From the NCBI RefSeq assembly GCF_000439085.1, contig NZ_AUUA01000011.1:1-64000 (forward strand): DNA of 64,000 bases. The letters are read 5' to 3'. Each line of letters opens with the position of its first letter. Positions within the stretch are counted from its first letter, which is position 1. A program made the position numbers and the translations under genes. The notes under the pieces were generated by a model, which was given only the letters and a program-made list of their open reading frames with translations, was not told the DNA's origin and searched no databases. The DNA is from Leminorella grimontii ATCC 33999 = DSM 5078. GTDB lineage: Bacteria > Pseudomonadota > Gammaproteobacteria > Enterobacterales > Enterobacteriaceae. Of this stretch, positions 16,544 through 26,056 are shown piece after piece.

Positions 16544-19081
16544 TTAGAAATTATAGCGAATGCCCAGATTGCCCTGCATCGGTTCTTCCATCTTGCTGCC
16601 CTTTGCGTAGTTCACTTCGGCAAACACGGAAACCTCTTTATTAACCGTTGCGCTGACGCCTAAACCATACTTACCCATATCGCCGGAGAGATCGGTTTTA
16701 AAGGTATTCAAATCGTTAATCGTCGTACGGTTATCGTCAATATACTCATGAACCCAGGCGGCCTTCACGTACGGCGTTAACGTGCTATTGGCGCCGACGT
16801 TAAAAGTGCGCCCCAGATTCATACCAAGCTCGGTCGTAAAGGAGTCCTGATCGTCAATGCTGCCCCTCATTCCGTTGCTCAGTCTGACGTCTTTGCCTTC
16901 TACCTGAACGTAGGTCAGCTTGGCATAGGGTTCCGCCCAAACGCCGTAGGCAACGTCAACGTTGTAGCCTGACTCCAGCGAACCGCCGATCGCATTCTGG
17001 CTATAGTCGCCGCGGATGCCGTCGCCGTTGGTCGATACGGCTTTCACATCGTTGCTGAAGTGGTTGTACTTCAACACTCCGTCGACATACCAGCCGGTAT
17101 TGTCAAAGTAGGTGGCGTATGCGCCCACGCTGTAGCTGTCAATGTTACTGTTACCGCCCCGGTCGTGTTTGACCTTAGCCGTACCGTAGCTGGTAAAGCC
17201 GCCGAAGAACGCCCTGCCGTTTGCATAGTCAACGATACGATCGGCGCCAACCTCAAGGCCAGACTGTTCCAGCTTGAAGTTGGTGTGTCCGGTATTCAGG
17301 CGGTTTGTTCCATCGGTCAGCCTTACCCACGCGCCGGCGCTGCCTTCGTTTTGTTCCAACATGCCTTTTCTAAAGCGCAGGTTTTGCAGCTCGTTGTTAA
17401 AAATCAGCGTCGGAGCGACGGCCATCGACAGCACCGCATCGGTGCTCGGCGTCGTTTCCGGCCGCGTTACCGGCGGCGTGACTTCTCCCGGCCCAGGGTT
17501 AGGCGCTGAAGGATCGTCTTTTGTCGCGCTCAGATACCAGATCTCGCTGCCGGCCTCTTCGCGATGATTCAGGCTGTACATATAGGTACCACCGTCGACC
17601 GCGTTGATATTCGTCCCGCTCAGGCTCGCCAGCGTGAAGTTGGCGCCACGGCTCTCGTCGGTAATCAAGTCCAGGCTGCGCTGACCGGGCTGCGTGATTT
17701 CCGTTCCGGAATCGGCCACGGAAACCTTATGGCTCCCGCTGCCGCTGCTTACCGTCAGATAGTCACCGCGGCCATTCTCAATCGACGTATTGAATAAGAA
17801 GTGCAGATTTCCCGACAGGCTGTCAACCTGAAGACGGGAATAGATCGGTTCTCCCGTCACGCTATCAGCGCCGCTAATAAAGCGAACCTTACCGGAACCG
17901 CTAAGCGCGCCGACGCGGGCCGTATCCGTATCTGCCGCGTTAGCGATCGCCAGCAGCACGGCGTTTTCACCGTTTAAGGTAACGTCCTGCGCATAAGCGC
18001 CGCCGGTTCCCGCCGCGGACGTTAGCTGCAGTTGACCATTGTCATAAACCTGCGTGACGCCTTCCAAGCGAGCGCCTGCGGCCAGCCAGGATTTAGCGCT
18101 ATCGCGAACGGTGACGTTATCGGCAAACGAATTGCTGTAAATACTTTGAGTCGCGCTATCAAACAGCGCTACGTTGGACGCGCGGCCGCCCTGCTGAACC
18201 TTCTGGGCGCCGGTGCCGTAAATCTTGGTATCGTCAGAAACGCCAGCGACGGCGGACGGGTCGGAACCGCTGATATACAGATACTGAACGCCGCCGCTGT
18301 TGATTGTCGTAGCGTTGGCGATGCCGCCGTTGAAGACATACTGCAGGCCGCCGTTGTTGATAGCCGCGCCGTCAGACACGCCGTCGGAGGTTACGTACTG
18401 ATAGCCGCCTTCATTAACTATGGTGCCGTTCGCCAGCCCTTGCAGACGAACGTACTGGATACCGCCTGCGTTAACCGTTGTGCCAGAAGCGCTCCCCTCC
18501 TCCTGCACGTACTCATAGCCGCCCTGATTGACGACGGTTCCTTCACTTTTGCCGCCCAGATAAACATAAAGCTTACCGCCGCTGTTGACCTGATTGTTGA
18601 CAGACAGCCCCGGATCGTTCGCGTCTCCGGTATTAGAAACGTATACCGTCCCGCCGTTCAGGAAAGAGTCTTTGAGCGTACCGCCATCAAAAACGCGAAC
18701 CAGGCCTCCGTTGACGTTGATGTTTGTCCCCAGTGCGGGAACCGTCGCATCGTAGTCGCCCACCGCGATTCTGGCATCTTTGGTAATGTAGACTTCTGCG
18801 CCGGTATTCACCGTTGAGTCTCGCATAAAGCCGATAACGCTCAGCTTGCTTCCGCTAAGCATATTAAGATTGATGGCCTCACCGGCGTAGCCGTTTTCTC
18901 CACCGTAATTCCAGGCGCCGATTTCTAAGCAGCTGTCGCCGTCCAGATCGCCGGAAAACGTTACGTCACCACCGTAGGTAACATGGGGCCTGCTGCCGCA
19001 AAAAGTGTCCGCATAAGCTGACTGAGATAAAGAGAGCGCTGTAAACAGTGCAATAGAGGAAAGCGTGGTTTTTAGTTGCAT
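16544..19081 (-). CDS. AIDA-repeat self-associating autotransporter (type Va adhesin)
   Basis: 845 residues. A signal peptide (cleavage near AYA-D) is followed by a passenger of about 545 residues and a C-terminal autotransporter beta-barrel of about 270 residues ending IRYNF, the terminal aromatic being the Bam recognition signal. Passenger residues about 140-290 hold roughly seven repeats of about 19 residues of the form GGxQYVxxxGxAxxTTVN, as in AIDA-I, TibA and Ag43, which build a beta-helix and mediate cell-cell aggregation and adhesion. A proline-rich hinge (PSAPNPGPGEVTPPV) precedes the barrel. Two Cys lie near the passenger N terminus. No heptosyltransferase gene is adjacent. The gene is monocistronic. 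Confidence 0.9.
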   Translation of the reverse strand: MQLKTTLSSIALFTALSLSQSAYADTFCGSRPHVTYGGDVTFSGDLDGDSCLEIGAWNYGGENGYAGEAINLNMLSGSKLSVIGFMRDSTVNTGAEVYITKDARIAVGDYDATVPALGTNINVNGGLVRVFDGGTLKDSFLNGGTVYVSNTGDANDPGLSVNNQVNSGGKLYVYLGGKSEGTVVNQGGYEYVQEEGSASGTTVNAGGIQYVRLQGLANGTIVNEGGYQYVTSDGVSDGAAINNGGLQYVFNGGIANATTINSGGVQYLYISGSDPSAVAGVSDDTKIYGTGAQKVQQGGRASNVALFDSATQSIYSNSFADNVTVRDSAKSWLAAGARLEGVTQVYDNGQLQLTSAAGTGGAYAQDVTLNGENAVLLAIANAADTDTARVGALSGSGKVRFISGADSVTGEPIYSRLQVDSLSGNLHFLFNTSIENGRGDYLTVSSGSGSHKVSVADSGTEITQPGQRSLDLITDESRGANFTLASLSGTNINAVDGGTYMYSLNHREEAGSEIWYLSATKDDPSAPNPGPGEVTPPVTRPETTPSTDAVLSMAVAPTLIFNNELQNLRFRKGMLEQNEGSAGAWVRLTDGTNRLNTGHTNFKLEQSGLEVGADRIVDYANGRAFFGGFTSYGTAKVKHDRGGNSNIDSYSVGAYATYFDNTGWYVDGVLKYNHFSNDVKAVSTNGDGIRGDYSQNAIGGSLESGYNVDVAYGVWAEPYAKLTYVQVEGKDVRLSNGMRGSIDDQDSFTTELGMNLGRTFNVGANSTLTPYVKAAWVHEYIDDNRTTINDLNTFKTDLSGDMGKYGLGVSATVNKEVSVFAEVNYAKGSKMEEPMQGNLGIRYNF

Positions 19082-19407
19082 GGTGCCAAAATCTCCCTAT
19101 AAAACAACAACCCTAAGAATTAACGATGGGTAAGATACCAAAATAGGGAAATAAAACAACACATTTAAATAATAAAAATAACAAATAAACAACACTTATA
19201 TTTTTATTCATTACTATGATATTAAAGTGATTTAATTAAAAACAGCCCCACAAGATAAAAATAACAAATTGATAATAAAGGAAAAATAAATTCAATTAAA
19301 GAGACATAATAACAACGAGAAATAAATACAACCTTAAGGTTATTTATTCCCTCTATTTTAGTCAGGGAAATATATCGTATTAATGATAGCTGTCGTCTAC
19401 ATAGATA
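19082..19407. other. AT-rich region upstream of the autotransporter
   Basis: About 330 bp of strongly A/T-biased sequence holding the autotransporter promoter on the minus strand. No gene, hairpin or recognised operator is visible, apart from the terminator that follows at 19413. Confidence 0.4.
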
Positions 19408-19440
19408 AAGTTGGGCCGTGTTCTATAAAGAACGCGGCCC
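19408..19440 (-). terminator. Terminator after the glycerate kinase gene
   Basis: Arms 19413-19424 and 19429-19440 (GGGCCG...CGGCCC) pair over 12 bp with one G-U pair and a 4-nt loop. On the minus strand it is followed by the A/T-rich AACTTTAT. The T run is imperfect. Confidence 0.7.
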
Positions 19441-19466
19441 GTGTACATAAACGCGCTTAGGAGAGA

Positions 19467-20612
19467 TTATCCCGCGTGTGCCTGTGCCATCTTCCAGACG
19501 CTCGCCACATTGCGCGCAGTGACGCGCAAATTGTACTCAGCTTCCTGTAGCGCGTCAGGCAGCGTAACCACTCGAGTGAGAATCGAGAATGCCGCATCCA
19601 AGCCGTGCTCATGGACAACCGGGTAGTCTGGCAGCAGCCCTCCCGCTAAAGCGACAACCGGCTTGCCGTAGCGCTTAGCCGCTCGCGCAACGCCGATAGG
19701 CGTTTTACCGCAAATGCTTTGGCTATCAAGCCGCCCTTCTCCGGTGATCACCAGATCGGCATCCGCAACCAGATTCTCTAATCCCAACGTTTGGATAACG
19801 ATATCAACGCCAGGCTTAAGCTCTGCGTTAAGCACGCCAAGCAGAGCCGCGCCCATGCCGCCCGCTGCGCCTGCGCCCGGTACGTTTATTACGTCCCGGC
19901 CGGTAGCCTGAAGGATAAGCTTGCCGTAGGCCGACAGAGCGCCGTCCAGCGTTTTAACCATTTCAGGCGTGGCGCCTTTTTGAGGGCCGAAAATAGCCGA
20001 AGCGCCGTTAGGGCCGCAAAGCGGGTTATTTACGTCGCAGGCAACGGTAATAGAAACGCCGTTTAACTTAGGATTCAACGCCTGCAGGCCTATCGCCGCC
20101 AGCGAAGTCAGCGCGCCGCCGTTAAGCGCAAGCGGCTTTGCGTCAGCGTCGAGCAAAGAAACGCCCAGCGCCTGCAGCATGCCCGCACCGCCGTCGTTAG
20201 TAGCGCTACCGCCGATGCCCAGCAAAATGCGCTCTACGCCGTGTTCCAGCGCGGCTAAAATCAGCTCGCCGGTGCCAAAGCTGGTGGTCATCAACGGGTT
20301 ACGCAACTCCGGAGCGACGTGATGAAGGCCGGACGCGGAGGCCATTTCGATGATGGCGGTTTTGCCGTCGCCCAAAAGTCCCCAGCGCGCCATTACCGGC
20401 GTTCCCAGCGGCCCCATGACTTCCTGATGTACATAGCGCCCGTTCGTTGCCTCAACCATGGACTCAACGGTGCCTTCGCCGCCGTCCGCCATCGGCAGCT
20501 TCACGTACTGCGCATCGGGGTAGATCTCGCGAAATCCCTGCTCGATGGCGGTAGCAACCGCCATCGCAGACAGGCTTTCTTTAAAGGAATCCGGAGCAAT
20601 AACTATCTTCAT
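19467..20612 (-). CDS. garK: Glycerate 2-kinase (GarK/GlxK family)
   Basis: This cytoplasmic kinase converts D-glycerate to 2-phosphoglycerate, feeding sugar-diacid or glyoxylate breakdown products into glycolysis. It has 381 residues, the same as E. coli GarK. The family hallmarks are MKIVIAPDSFKESLSA at the start, ADGGEGTVE, GIGGSATNDGGAGMLQALG, PGAGAAGGMGAAL and ITGEGRLDSQSICGKTP. It lies 5 bp after the GntP permease gene and downstream of cdaR, so regulation by CdaR is likely. The choice between the names garK and glxK is arbitrary. Confidence 0.93.
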   Translation of the reverse strand: MKIVIAPDSFKESLSAMAVATAIEQGFREIYPDAQYVKLPMADGGEGTVESMVEATNGRYVHQEVMGPLGTPVMARWGLLGDGKTAIIEMASASGLHHVAPELRNPLMTTSFGTGELILAALEHGVERILLGIGGSATNDGGAGMLQALGVSLLDADAKPLALNGGALTSLAAIGLQALNPKLNGVSITVACDVNNPLCGPNGASAIFGPQKGATPEMVKTLDGALSAYGKLILQATGRDVINVPGAGAAGGMGAALLGVLNAELKPGVDIVIQTLGLENLVADADLVITGEGRLDSQSICGKTPIGVARAAKRYGKPVVALAGGLLPDYPVVHEHGLDAAFSILTRVVTLPDALQEAEYNLRVTARNVASVWKMAQAHAG

Positions 20613-20617
20613 TTTTA

Positions 20618-21886
20618 CTACCCCGCCAATCCAAATACGCCGAACATCAGCGTCGACACTGCGGCGATAACGAAGCCAACGATCGTTTCATAAGGCAGAA
20701 GGCCAAGGCGCTCGCGGATCTGCATGTTAACGCTGCCGCCAGTCGCGTGGAAGAAGCTGCCGTGGGGCAAGTGGTCCAGCACGGTCGCACCGGCGTGGAT
20801 CATGGCCGCACCGGCCAGCGCCGTTACGCCAAGATCGAGCAGCGTCTGGCTAAATACGCCCGCAGCAACCGCCGTACCGGCAGTGGTAGACGCCGTCGCC
20901 ATTGACATAATCGCACCGGAAATCGGCGCCAGCAGATAAGGCGGCAGGCCGGAAGCGGTCAGGCCTTCAATCAGCACCTCTTTCAGCGCAGAGTTGGCGA
21001 TAATACCCGCCAGCGTCCCCGTGCCAAGCAGCATGATGGCAACGGGCGCCATACGAGACAGGCCCGCCATCATAAAGGAGTTACTTTGCTTGATGCGTCC
21101 CATCATCAGTGCGCCTACCAGGCCGCCGACGGGCAGCGCGATCAGCGGATCGATAGCAATGCCCGCAATCGGACGCAGCGCCAGCAGCACGATGGCGACC
21201 AACGGCGCGCTAATCGCAGCGAGGAAACCGGGCTGCGCTACCGACGTATCGTGCGAAATCACCTCTTCTGCACTCACCTTGCTGCCTTTATTGGTCAAAC
21301 GCTTTGCCAGGAAGTAGGCTACGACCAGTCCGAAAAGCCCGGGAACGATACCGGCCATCATGACGGACGTCAGCGGGACGTGGAATGCATCAGAGGCGGC
21401 AATGGCGTTAGGGTTAGGAGACATCACGTTCCCCGCCTTGCCGCCGCCAATCATGGCGAGCAGGATGGCGGTTTTGGAAAGATCTGCGCGACGGGCAATG
21501 GACAGCGCGATCGGCGCTACGGTAATAACCGCAACGTCAATGAATACGCCAACGGCGGTCAGAATCATCGTCGCAATCGCCAGCGCCAGCAGCGCACGGG
21601 TTTCCCCAACCTTCTTGACGACCGTTTCGGCGATCGTATTCGCCGCGCCGGATTCAATCAGTACGCCCGCCAGCACGCCTGCGGCAAGGATGCGCAGCAC
21701 CGCGTTGGTGATGCCCTGTGCGCCGGTCACCATCAGCGTGACAGTTTGAACCAGATCAGCGCCGCCGATAAGCCCCCCCACCAGTGCGCCGACCATCATG
21801 CCGTACGCAGGTGAAACTTTCCTTAATATTAAAACAATGGCTACCACCAGTGCGGCGATCGCGCCAACAGCGGATACAGTCGTCAT
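20618..21886 (-). CDS. GntP-family H+ symporter, probable glycerate/sugar-acid permease
   Basis: This is an inner-membrane carrier of 422 residues with about 12-14 hydrophobic segments. Family motifs include GGGKAGNVMSPNPNAIAASDAFHVPL and TASTTAGTAVAAGVF, with HAGATVLDHLPHGSFFHATGG near the C terminus. The start at 21886 (MTTVSAVGA) is preceded by GGAGAG; a longer reading to 21937 has no such site. Being between cdaR and glycerate kinase suggests uptake of glycerate or a related sugar acid, but the substrate is inferred from context. Confidence 0.88.
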   Translation of the reverse strand: MTTVSAVGAIAALVVAIVLILRKVSPAYGMMVGALVGGLIGGADLVQTVTLMVTGAQGITNAVLRILAAGVLAGVLIESGAANTIAETVVKKVGETRALLALAIATMILTAVGVFIDVAVITVAPIALSIARRADLSKTAILLAMIGGGKAGNVMSPNPNAIAASDAFHVPLTSVMMAGIVPGLFGLVVAYFLAKRLTNKGSKVSAEEVISHDTSVAQPGFLAAISAPLVAIVLLALRPIAGIAIDPLIALPVGGLVGALMMGRIKQSNSFMMAGLSRMAPVAIMLLGTGTLAGIIANSALKEVLIEGLTASGLPPYLLAPISGAIMSMATASTTAGTAVAAGVFSQTLLDLGVTALAGAAMIHAGATVLDHLPHGSFFHATGGSVNMQIRERLGLLPYETIVGFVIAAVSTLMFGVFGLAG

Positions 21887-22004
21887 ACTTTCACTCTCCA
21901 TAAAAAAGACTGAGTGAAGTATGAAAAACGCCGCCAAAAAAGGATTGAGCGTATTGACGAAAGATCTGGCCGTTTTAGAGAGAAAAATTGTAGAAACAGA
22001 CAGT

Positions 22005-23141
22005 CTAGCGCTGAAGCTCCATGCCGATATACAGCCAAAACAGTTGTCTCAAATTATTGATCTTTATATTGGTTATATCCTCGATTCGCTGTAGGCGGTA
22101 GCGCAGCGTATTCACGTGGATATGCAAACCGGTGGCGGTTTGAGAAAGATCACAATTCTGCTCAAAATAGTGGCGCAGGGTGGTTTGCAAAACGCCCTTG
22201 GGATCCTGCTCGATCAGGCGCAGCCAAATTTTGGACAGCTCTTCCGCCTGCCAGGTGTCGGACAGCCCGCCAAGCAGCGAAGCCAGCGCATAGTCGTCAT
22301 AAAATACGTACTGATTTTTCAGCCGAAGCCTCTTAACCATCGCCTGCACGGCCCTAGCCGTTTGATAGGAGCGCCGAAGCCCCGCTTCGCCGGGGAAATA
22401 GCCGCCGACGATAATGCGAGAAAATCCGGAGGATTGCGCATAATGCTTAAACCGCTGAAGCTCGCTCAGCTCTTGCTGCGTATCCCACTCTCCCTGACGC
22501 AGGGTGATAGGCTTGAGAATAATCAGTTCGTTAAAGTCGGTGAAGGTCACCAGGTGATCGCGCGCGCTGTATTCAAAATAATCCATCAGGTTACGTAACG
22601 CATCGCGATCGGGCTGCTGCAGCTCAAGGATAAGAACGACTCTGGGCTGCAGCAGGTTGACGCCGAGATAAGACACCATCGCATCGAGAGACGCAGGACG
22701 GCTTTCCCTCAGTATCAGCTGATGGACAAGCTCTTCGCGGTAGCGTTTATCCCACTGCTTTTGCTCCAACAGCGCCGTTTGTTCGATAATGAGCTCCGAC
22801 GCCATTTTAACCAATTCGGCATAGGCCCTGACTTCGTCCGGCTCGCCGGTAATACCCAACACGCCGATTAGCCGATCGCGAAAGTTTATGGGCAGATTAA
22901 TGCCGGGCCTGACGCCCTTAAGCCGATTGGCCGTAGCGGAATCAATTTCCACTACGCGGTTTTCCGTCAGCGCCAGCACGGCCCCCTCATGGCGCTGGTG
23001 AATGCGAGAGGCTTCCCCTGAGGCGATAATCATTCCGAACTCGTCCATCACGTTAACGGAGTAGGGGATTATGCTCATCGTGCGCTGCACTATTTGACGG
23101 GCCGTCGTGTCTTTTAAATAGCTGGTCTGGGTAGTATTCAT
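22005..23141 (-). CDS. cdaR: Carbohydrate diacid regulator CdaR
   Basis: This transcriptional activator responds to D-glycerate in E. coli, where it switches on the galactarate/glucarate genes. The N-terminal putative sugar-diacid recognition domain covers about residues 5-140 (MDEFGMIIASGE, IHQRHEGA, INLPINFRDRLIGVLGITG). The C-terminal PucR-type helix-turn-helix is around residues 320-378 (LSQTATGLHIHVNTLRYRLQRIEDIT). The 378-residue length is close to that of E. coli CdaR. It is transcribed in the same direction as the permease and kinase, 118 bp upstream, so all three probably form one regulon. No galactarate or glucarate dehydratase genes lie in the window. Confidence 0.93.
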   Translation of the reverse strand: MNTTQTSYLKDTTARQIVQRTMSIIPYSVNVMDEFGMIIASGEASRIHQRHEGAVLALTENRVVEIDSATANRLKGVRPGINLPINFRDRLIGVLGITGEPDEVRAYAELVKMASELIIEQTALLEQKQWDKRYREELVHQLILRESRPASLDAMVSYLGVNLLQPRVVLILELQQPDRDALRNLMDYFEYSARDHLVTFTDFNELIILKPITLRQGEWDTQQELSELQRFKHYAQSSGFSRIIVGGYFPGEAGLRRSYQTARAVQAMVKRLRLKNQYVFYDDYALASLLGGLSDTWQAEELSKIWLRLIEQDPKGVLQTTLRHYFEQNCDLSQTATGLHIHVNTLRYRLQRIEDITNIKINNLRQLFWLYIGMELQR

Positions 23142-23547
23142 CGGTATATCTCAAAACGGCACAAAAAGAGTTCTTTAGCCCCGTATTTTAAACGGCTAAA
23201 ATATCGACACTTATTAGCGAATTTATACAGAAAATGTCTCAGAGAAAGAGACAAAGAAAGGCTAATTGTGAGGTAGTATTTTGTATTTACATACAAATCC
23301 AGTCGGGTTCCTATTGTGAAACATATTACGGTTTATTAATAATTTCAACACATTGAAAACACTTAAGCTTGGCGAGACGCGTGTTTTTACCCTTCGGAAG
23401 GGTACTATGACGCCGTTCACGATTTATGACTTAAAAACGCGGGCATGACCGCCTTAAAAAATCGTTGAATATTGCCAATTCTCGTTGATTACCTGCCGTA
23501 AGTTGGAATAAATTATACGCCTCTCTGGAGGGCTAAGATCGCTATCG
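23142..23547. other. Divergent intergenic region between cdaR and patA
   Basis: About 400 bp of A/T-rich sequence with promoters for both directions. A 7-bp inverted repeat, TTTAGCC...GGCTAAA (23174-23200), lies just upstream of cdaR and could be a regulator site. GGAGG at 23527 is too far from the patA ATG to serve it. Nothing else is recognisable. Confidence 0.4.
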
Positions 23548-23559
23548 TTGGATCGAAGA

Positions 23560-24966
23560 ATGAATTTTTTTTCGTTAGGCTTTGCTTACTGTTTTTTATT
23601 ATTTTTCTTATTGTACTGGTCCTTTCGCCCTTCAGTTTCTATACAAAATGGCCTGCTGTTGGGGGCGAGCTATCTGTTTATCGGCTCGTTTTCCCTTGGC
23701 TCAGCCGCTGTTCTGCTGATTTACAGCCTGCTGATTTACGGGCTGGCGCGATTTGCCCACCGAACGGAAAGTAAAAAAACCGGCTATATACTGCTGGCGC
23801 TGCTCGTATGCGCCTTTTTCGTCGTTTTCAAATACTACCCATTCTTTAGGGAAAGCCTCCAGCTACGCTTAAGCCAGCTCGGCCTACGGGGAAGCCTTCC
23901 CACGTTGGACATTCTGGTGCCCCTTGGGCTTTCTTTTTACGCCTTTCACTCCGTCAGCTACGTTGTGTCCGTCGCTAAAAAGGAAATAGAACCGGCGCGC
24001 TTTCCCGACCTGCTTCTCTATTTGAGCTTTTTTCCCAGCGTCGTCGCAGGGCCTATCAATCGGGCGATAGTTTTCCTACCGCAAATCCGCCCGCCCCATT
24101 TGCGCGAGCTTCGCTTCACCAATCGCGCAATTGGCCTGATAGCGTTGGCCATCGCCAAACTGTTTTTATGCAGCGCTTTTTTAGCGGAAAACTACGTCAA
24201 CGGCGTATTCGACGCGCCGGACGGCTACACGCCGCTGCAAATGCTGGCGGCGGTTTATGCCTACGCCTGGCAGATCTATTTTAATTTCTCCGGCTACACC
24301 AATCTGGTCACCGGCCTGGCGCTGCTGCTCGGTTTCTACGTTCCCAAAAACTTCGATGCGCCCTATGTGTCTCTTAATCTACAGGAATTCTGGAAACGCT
24401 GGCACATCAGCCTGTCGACCTTCATCCGCGACTATATCTATATTCCCTTAGGCGGCAATCGCCACGGCTTCATCCGTAAAAACGCCAACCTGATGGTGGC
24501 GATGGTGCTTTCCGGCATATGGCACGGTGCGGGCGTTAACTTCATTATCTGGGGCGCGCTTCACGGGCTTGGGCTGGTGCTGTTTAACTGCCGGAACAGG
24601 CTGTTTCCTTCCGCGCCTTCAGGCGTAGCGGTAAGCTTTCTGGCGCGCCTGCTAACGTTTCACTACGTTTGCTTTGCCTGGATATTCTTTAGAGCGAACG
24701 ATCTGGACACCGCAATGGCTATCGTTCGCGGCATATCGTCTCTTTCTTTGTCTTCGTTAACTTCCGGCGCGGGCGCAGGAGCGGTTTGGTCGTTCCTACT
24801 GTTTTTTATCGCCTACCCTCTGCTGGTTCGGTTCAAGACAAAGTTTTCAGCCGCCGTTAACGCGCTGCCCTGGTACGCCTATCCCGTACCGCTTGTTGTC
24901 TTTTTGACGTTGATTTTTATTTTTACCCCTGCGGGAATACCGGGATTTATTTATGCGAACTTCTGA
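23560..24966 (+). CDS. patA: MBOAT-family peptidoglycan O-acetyltransferase PatA
   Basis: This polytopic inner-membrane protein (468 residues, about 11 hydrophobic segments) is predicted to move acetyl groups from a cytoplasmic donor across the membrane for O-acetylation of MurNAc C6-OH. MBOAT hallmarks are FWKRWHISLSTFIRDYIYIPLGG (His282) and GIWHGAGVNF, with the invariant His322. ATG at 23560 is chosen; an in-frame TTG at 23548 is possible. AlgI (alginate) and DltB are related. The two SGNH genes that follow with overlaps, in the order patA-patB-ape1 known from Neisseria and some Enterobacterales, argue for peptidoglycan rather than alginate. No alginate genes are nearby. Confidence 0.85.
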   Translation: MNFFSLGFAYCFLLFFLLYWSFRPSVSIQNGLLLGASYLFIGSFSLGSAAVLLIYSLLIYGLARFAHRTESKKTGYILLALLVCAFFVVFKYYPFFRESLQLRLSQLGLRGSLPTLDILVPLGLSFYAFHSVSYVVSVAKKEIEPARFPDLLLYLSFFPSVVAGPINRAIVFLPQIRPPHLRELRFTNRAIGLIALAIAKLFLCSAFLAENYVNGVFDAPDGYTPLQMLAAVYAYAWQIYFNFSGYTNLVTGLALLLGFYVPKNFDAPYVSLNLQEFWKRWHISLSTFIRDYIYIPLGGNRHGFIRKNANLMVAMVLSGIWHGAGVNFIIWGALHGLGLVLFNCRNRLFPSAPSGVAVSFLARLLTFHYVCFAWIFFRANDLDTAMAIVRGISSLSLSSLTSGAGAGAVWSFLLFFIAYPLLVRFKTKFSAAVNALPWYAYPVPLVVFLTLIFIFTPAGIPGFIYANF

Positions 24967-26056
24967 CGGCAGCACAGCGCTGACAAGGATGTACCAGGTC
25001 GTCTATATTCTGCTGTTAAGCTCCCTGGGCCTGGTTTGGCTGAACCAGCGCTCGCTGTCTCTTTACTGGCAACAGGAGTTTCATCAGGAAAGCCCGTGGG
25101 CAACTTTTGACAATCCGCTATGGCTCGCCGGCGGGCGCTTTGTTCCCGCGCTGGAGGCCGGCAAGGAAGCCTTTGTCGCCTCATTGAACGCCGAGAGTGA
25201 AACCTCCGTAGAGTTCGCTCCAACGTTGGACGTATCGGCGCTGGCCCTGCCGCAGTGGGGGTGGAAGGGTGTCCACCGTCTGCCTCATTCCAGCGCGCAC
25301 CCCGGCGATCGCGCGCCGGAGGGTAGCACGCAGGAAGCCTCGTCTCGGACGCATTCCGACGCGGCTATCGTACTCTCGCCGCAAAGTAAGGTTCTCCTCG
25401 TTGGAGATTCCATGATGCAGGGCGTCGCCCCCCACATGATGAAGGCGCTGTCCAAAGACTACGGCATAAAAAGCATCAACCTGAGTAAACAAAGCACCGG
25501 CCTCTCCTATCCGGGCTTTTTCAACTGGCCTAAAACGATCGACGAAGCGCTGGAAAAAGATGAGAACGTCGATCTGCTGGTCGTCTTTCTCGGCCCTAAC
25601 GACCCTTGGGACATGCCGCCGTCAAAGGGCGCTCGCTTTCTCAAGTTCAAAAGCCCGGAATGGGAAGCGCTGTACCGCAGTCGGATCGAGACTATATTAG
25701 AAAGCGCCCAGCGTCACCACAGCCGCGTCATCTGGGTCGGGCCGCCAAATATGCGTAAACCTGCGCTGTCAGATGGAGTAAACTATCTGGACACGCTGTA
25801 TCGTGCCGAAGTGACCGCCGCCTCGCAGCTCTATATCTCCGTCAACGACGTGTTCGGCTATCAGGGCGCGGACTACTCTGACTATCTGGAGGAAAACGGC
25901 AAGAAGGTTAAGCTTCGCAGCGATGACGGCACCCACTTTACCCCTACGGGGCAAAGGCTGATTGCGCAGCGCATACTTTCCGCAATCAGCGTTACCGCGC
26001 CGGAAAATCCGGAAAGCCCAAAAGGCCCGGAGCACGTTGAAATGGCGCATAACTGA
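24953..26056 (+). CDS. patB: Peptidoglycan O-acetyltransferase PatB (SGNH/DUF459)
   Basis: This periplasmic SGNH-fold enzyme is anchored by an N-terminal signal-anchor at about residues 15-31. In Neisseria gonorrhoeae PatB takes acetyl from PatA and places it on MurNAc. Visible catalytic elements are the nucleophile Ser153 in GDSMMQG, Asn216 in LGPNDPWD, and Asp325/His328 in DDGTHFTP. The Ser-to-Asp spacing and the Asp-x-x-His pair fit the triad described for PatB. A variable Ser/Pro-rich linker (about 105-138) separates anchor and catalytic domain. It overlaps patA by 14 bp and touches ape1 by 1 bp (TGATG), so the three are translationally coupled. Confidence 0.85.
   Translation: MRTSDGSTALTRMYQVVYILLLSSLGLVWLNQRSLSLYWQQEFHQESPWATFDNPLWLAGGRFVPALEAGKEAFVASLNAESETSVEFAPTLDVSALALPQWGWKGVHRLPHSSAHPGDRAPEGSTQEASSRTHSDAAIVLSPQSKVLLVGDSMMQGVAPHMMKALSKDYGIKSINLSKQSTGLSYPGFFNWPKTIDEALEKDENVDLLVVFLGPNDPWDMPPSKGARFLKFKSPEWEALYRSRIETILESAQRHHSRVIWVGPPNMRKPALSDGVNYLDTLYRAEVTAASQLYISVNDVFGYQGADYSDYLEENGKKVKLRSDDGTHFTPTGQRLIAQRILSAISVTAPENPESPKGPEHVEMAHN

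Noticed and set aside
18032-18817. Long open frame antisense to the AIDA autotransporter
   Set aside because: Its repeats mirror the AIDA repeats on the other strand; it is a shadow of the repetitive coding sequence.
21086-21814. Open frame of 242 codons antisense to the GntP permease
   Set aside because: Composition (His, Arg, Gln rich) is typical of antisense frames of membrane proteins; no start context.
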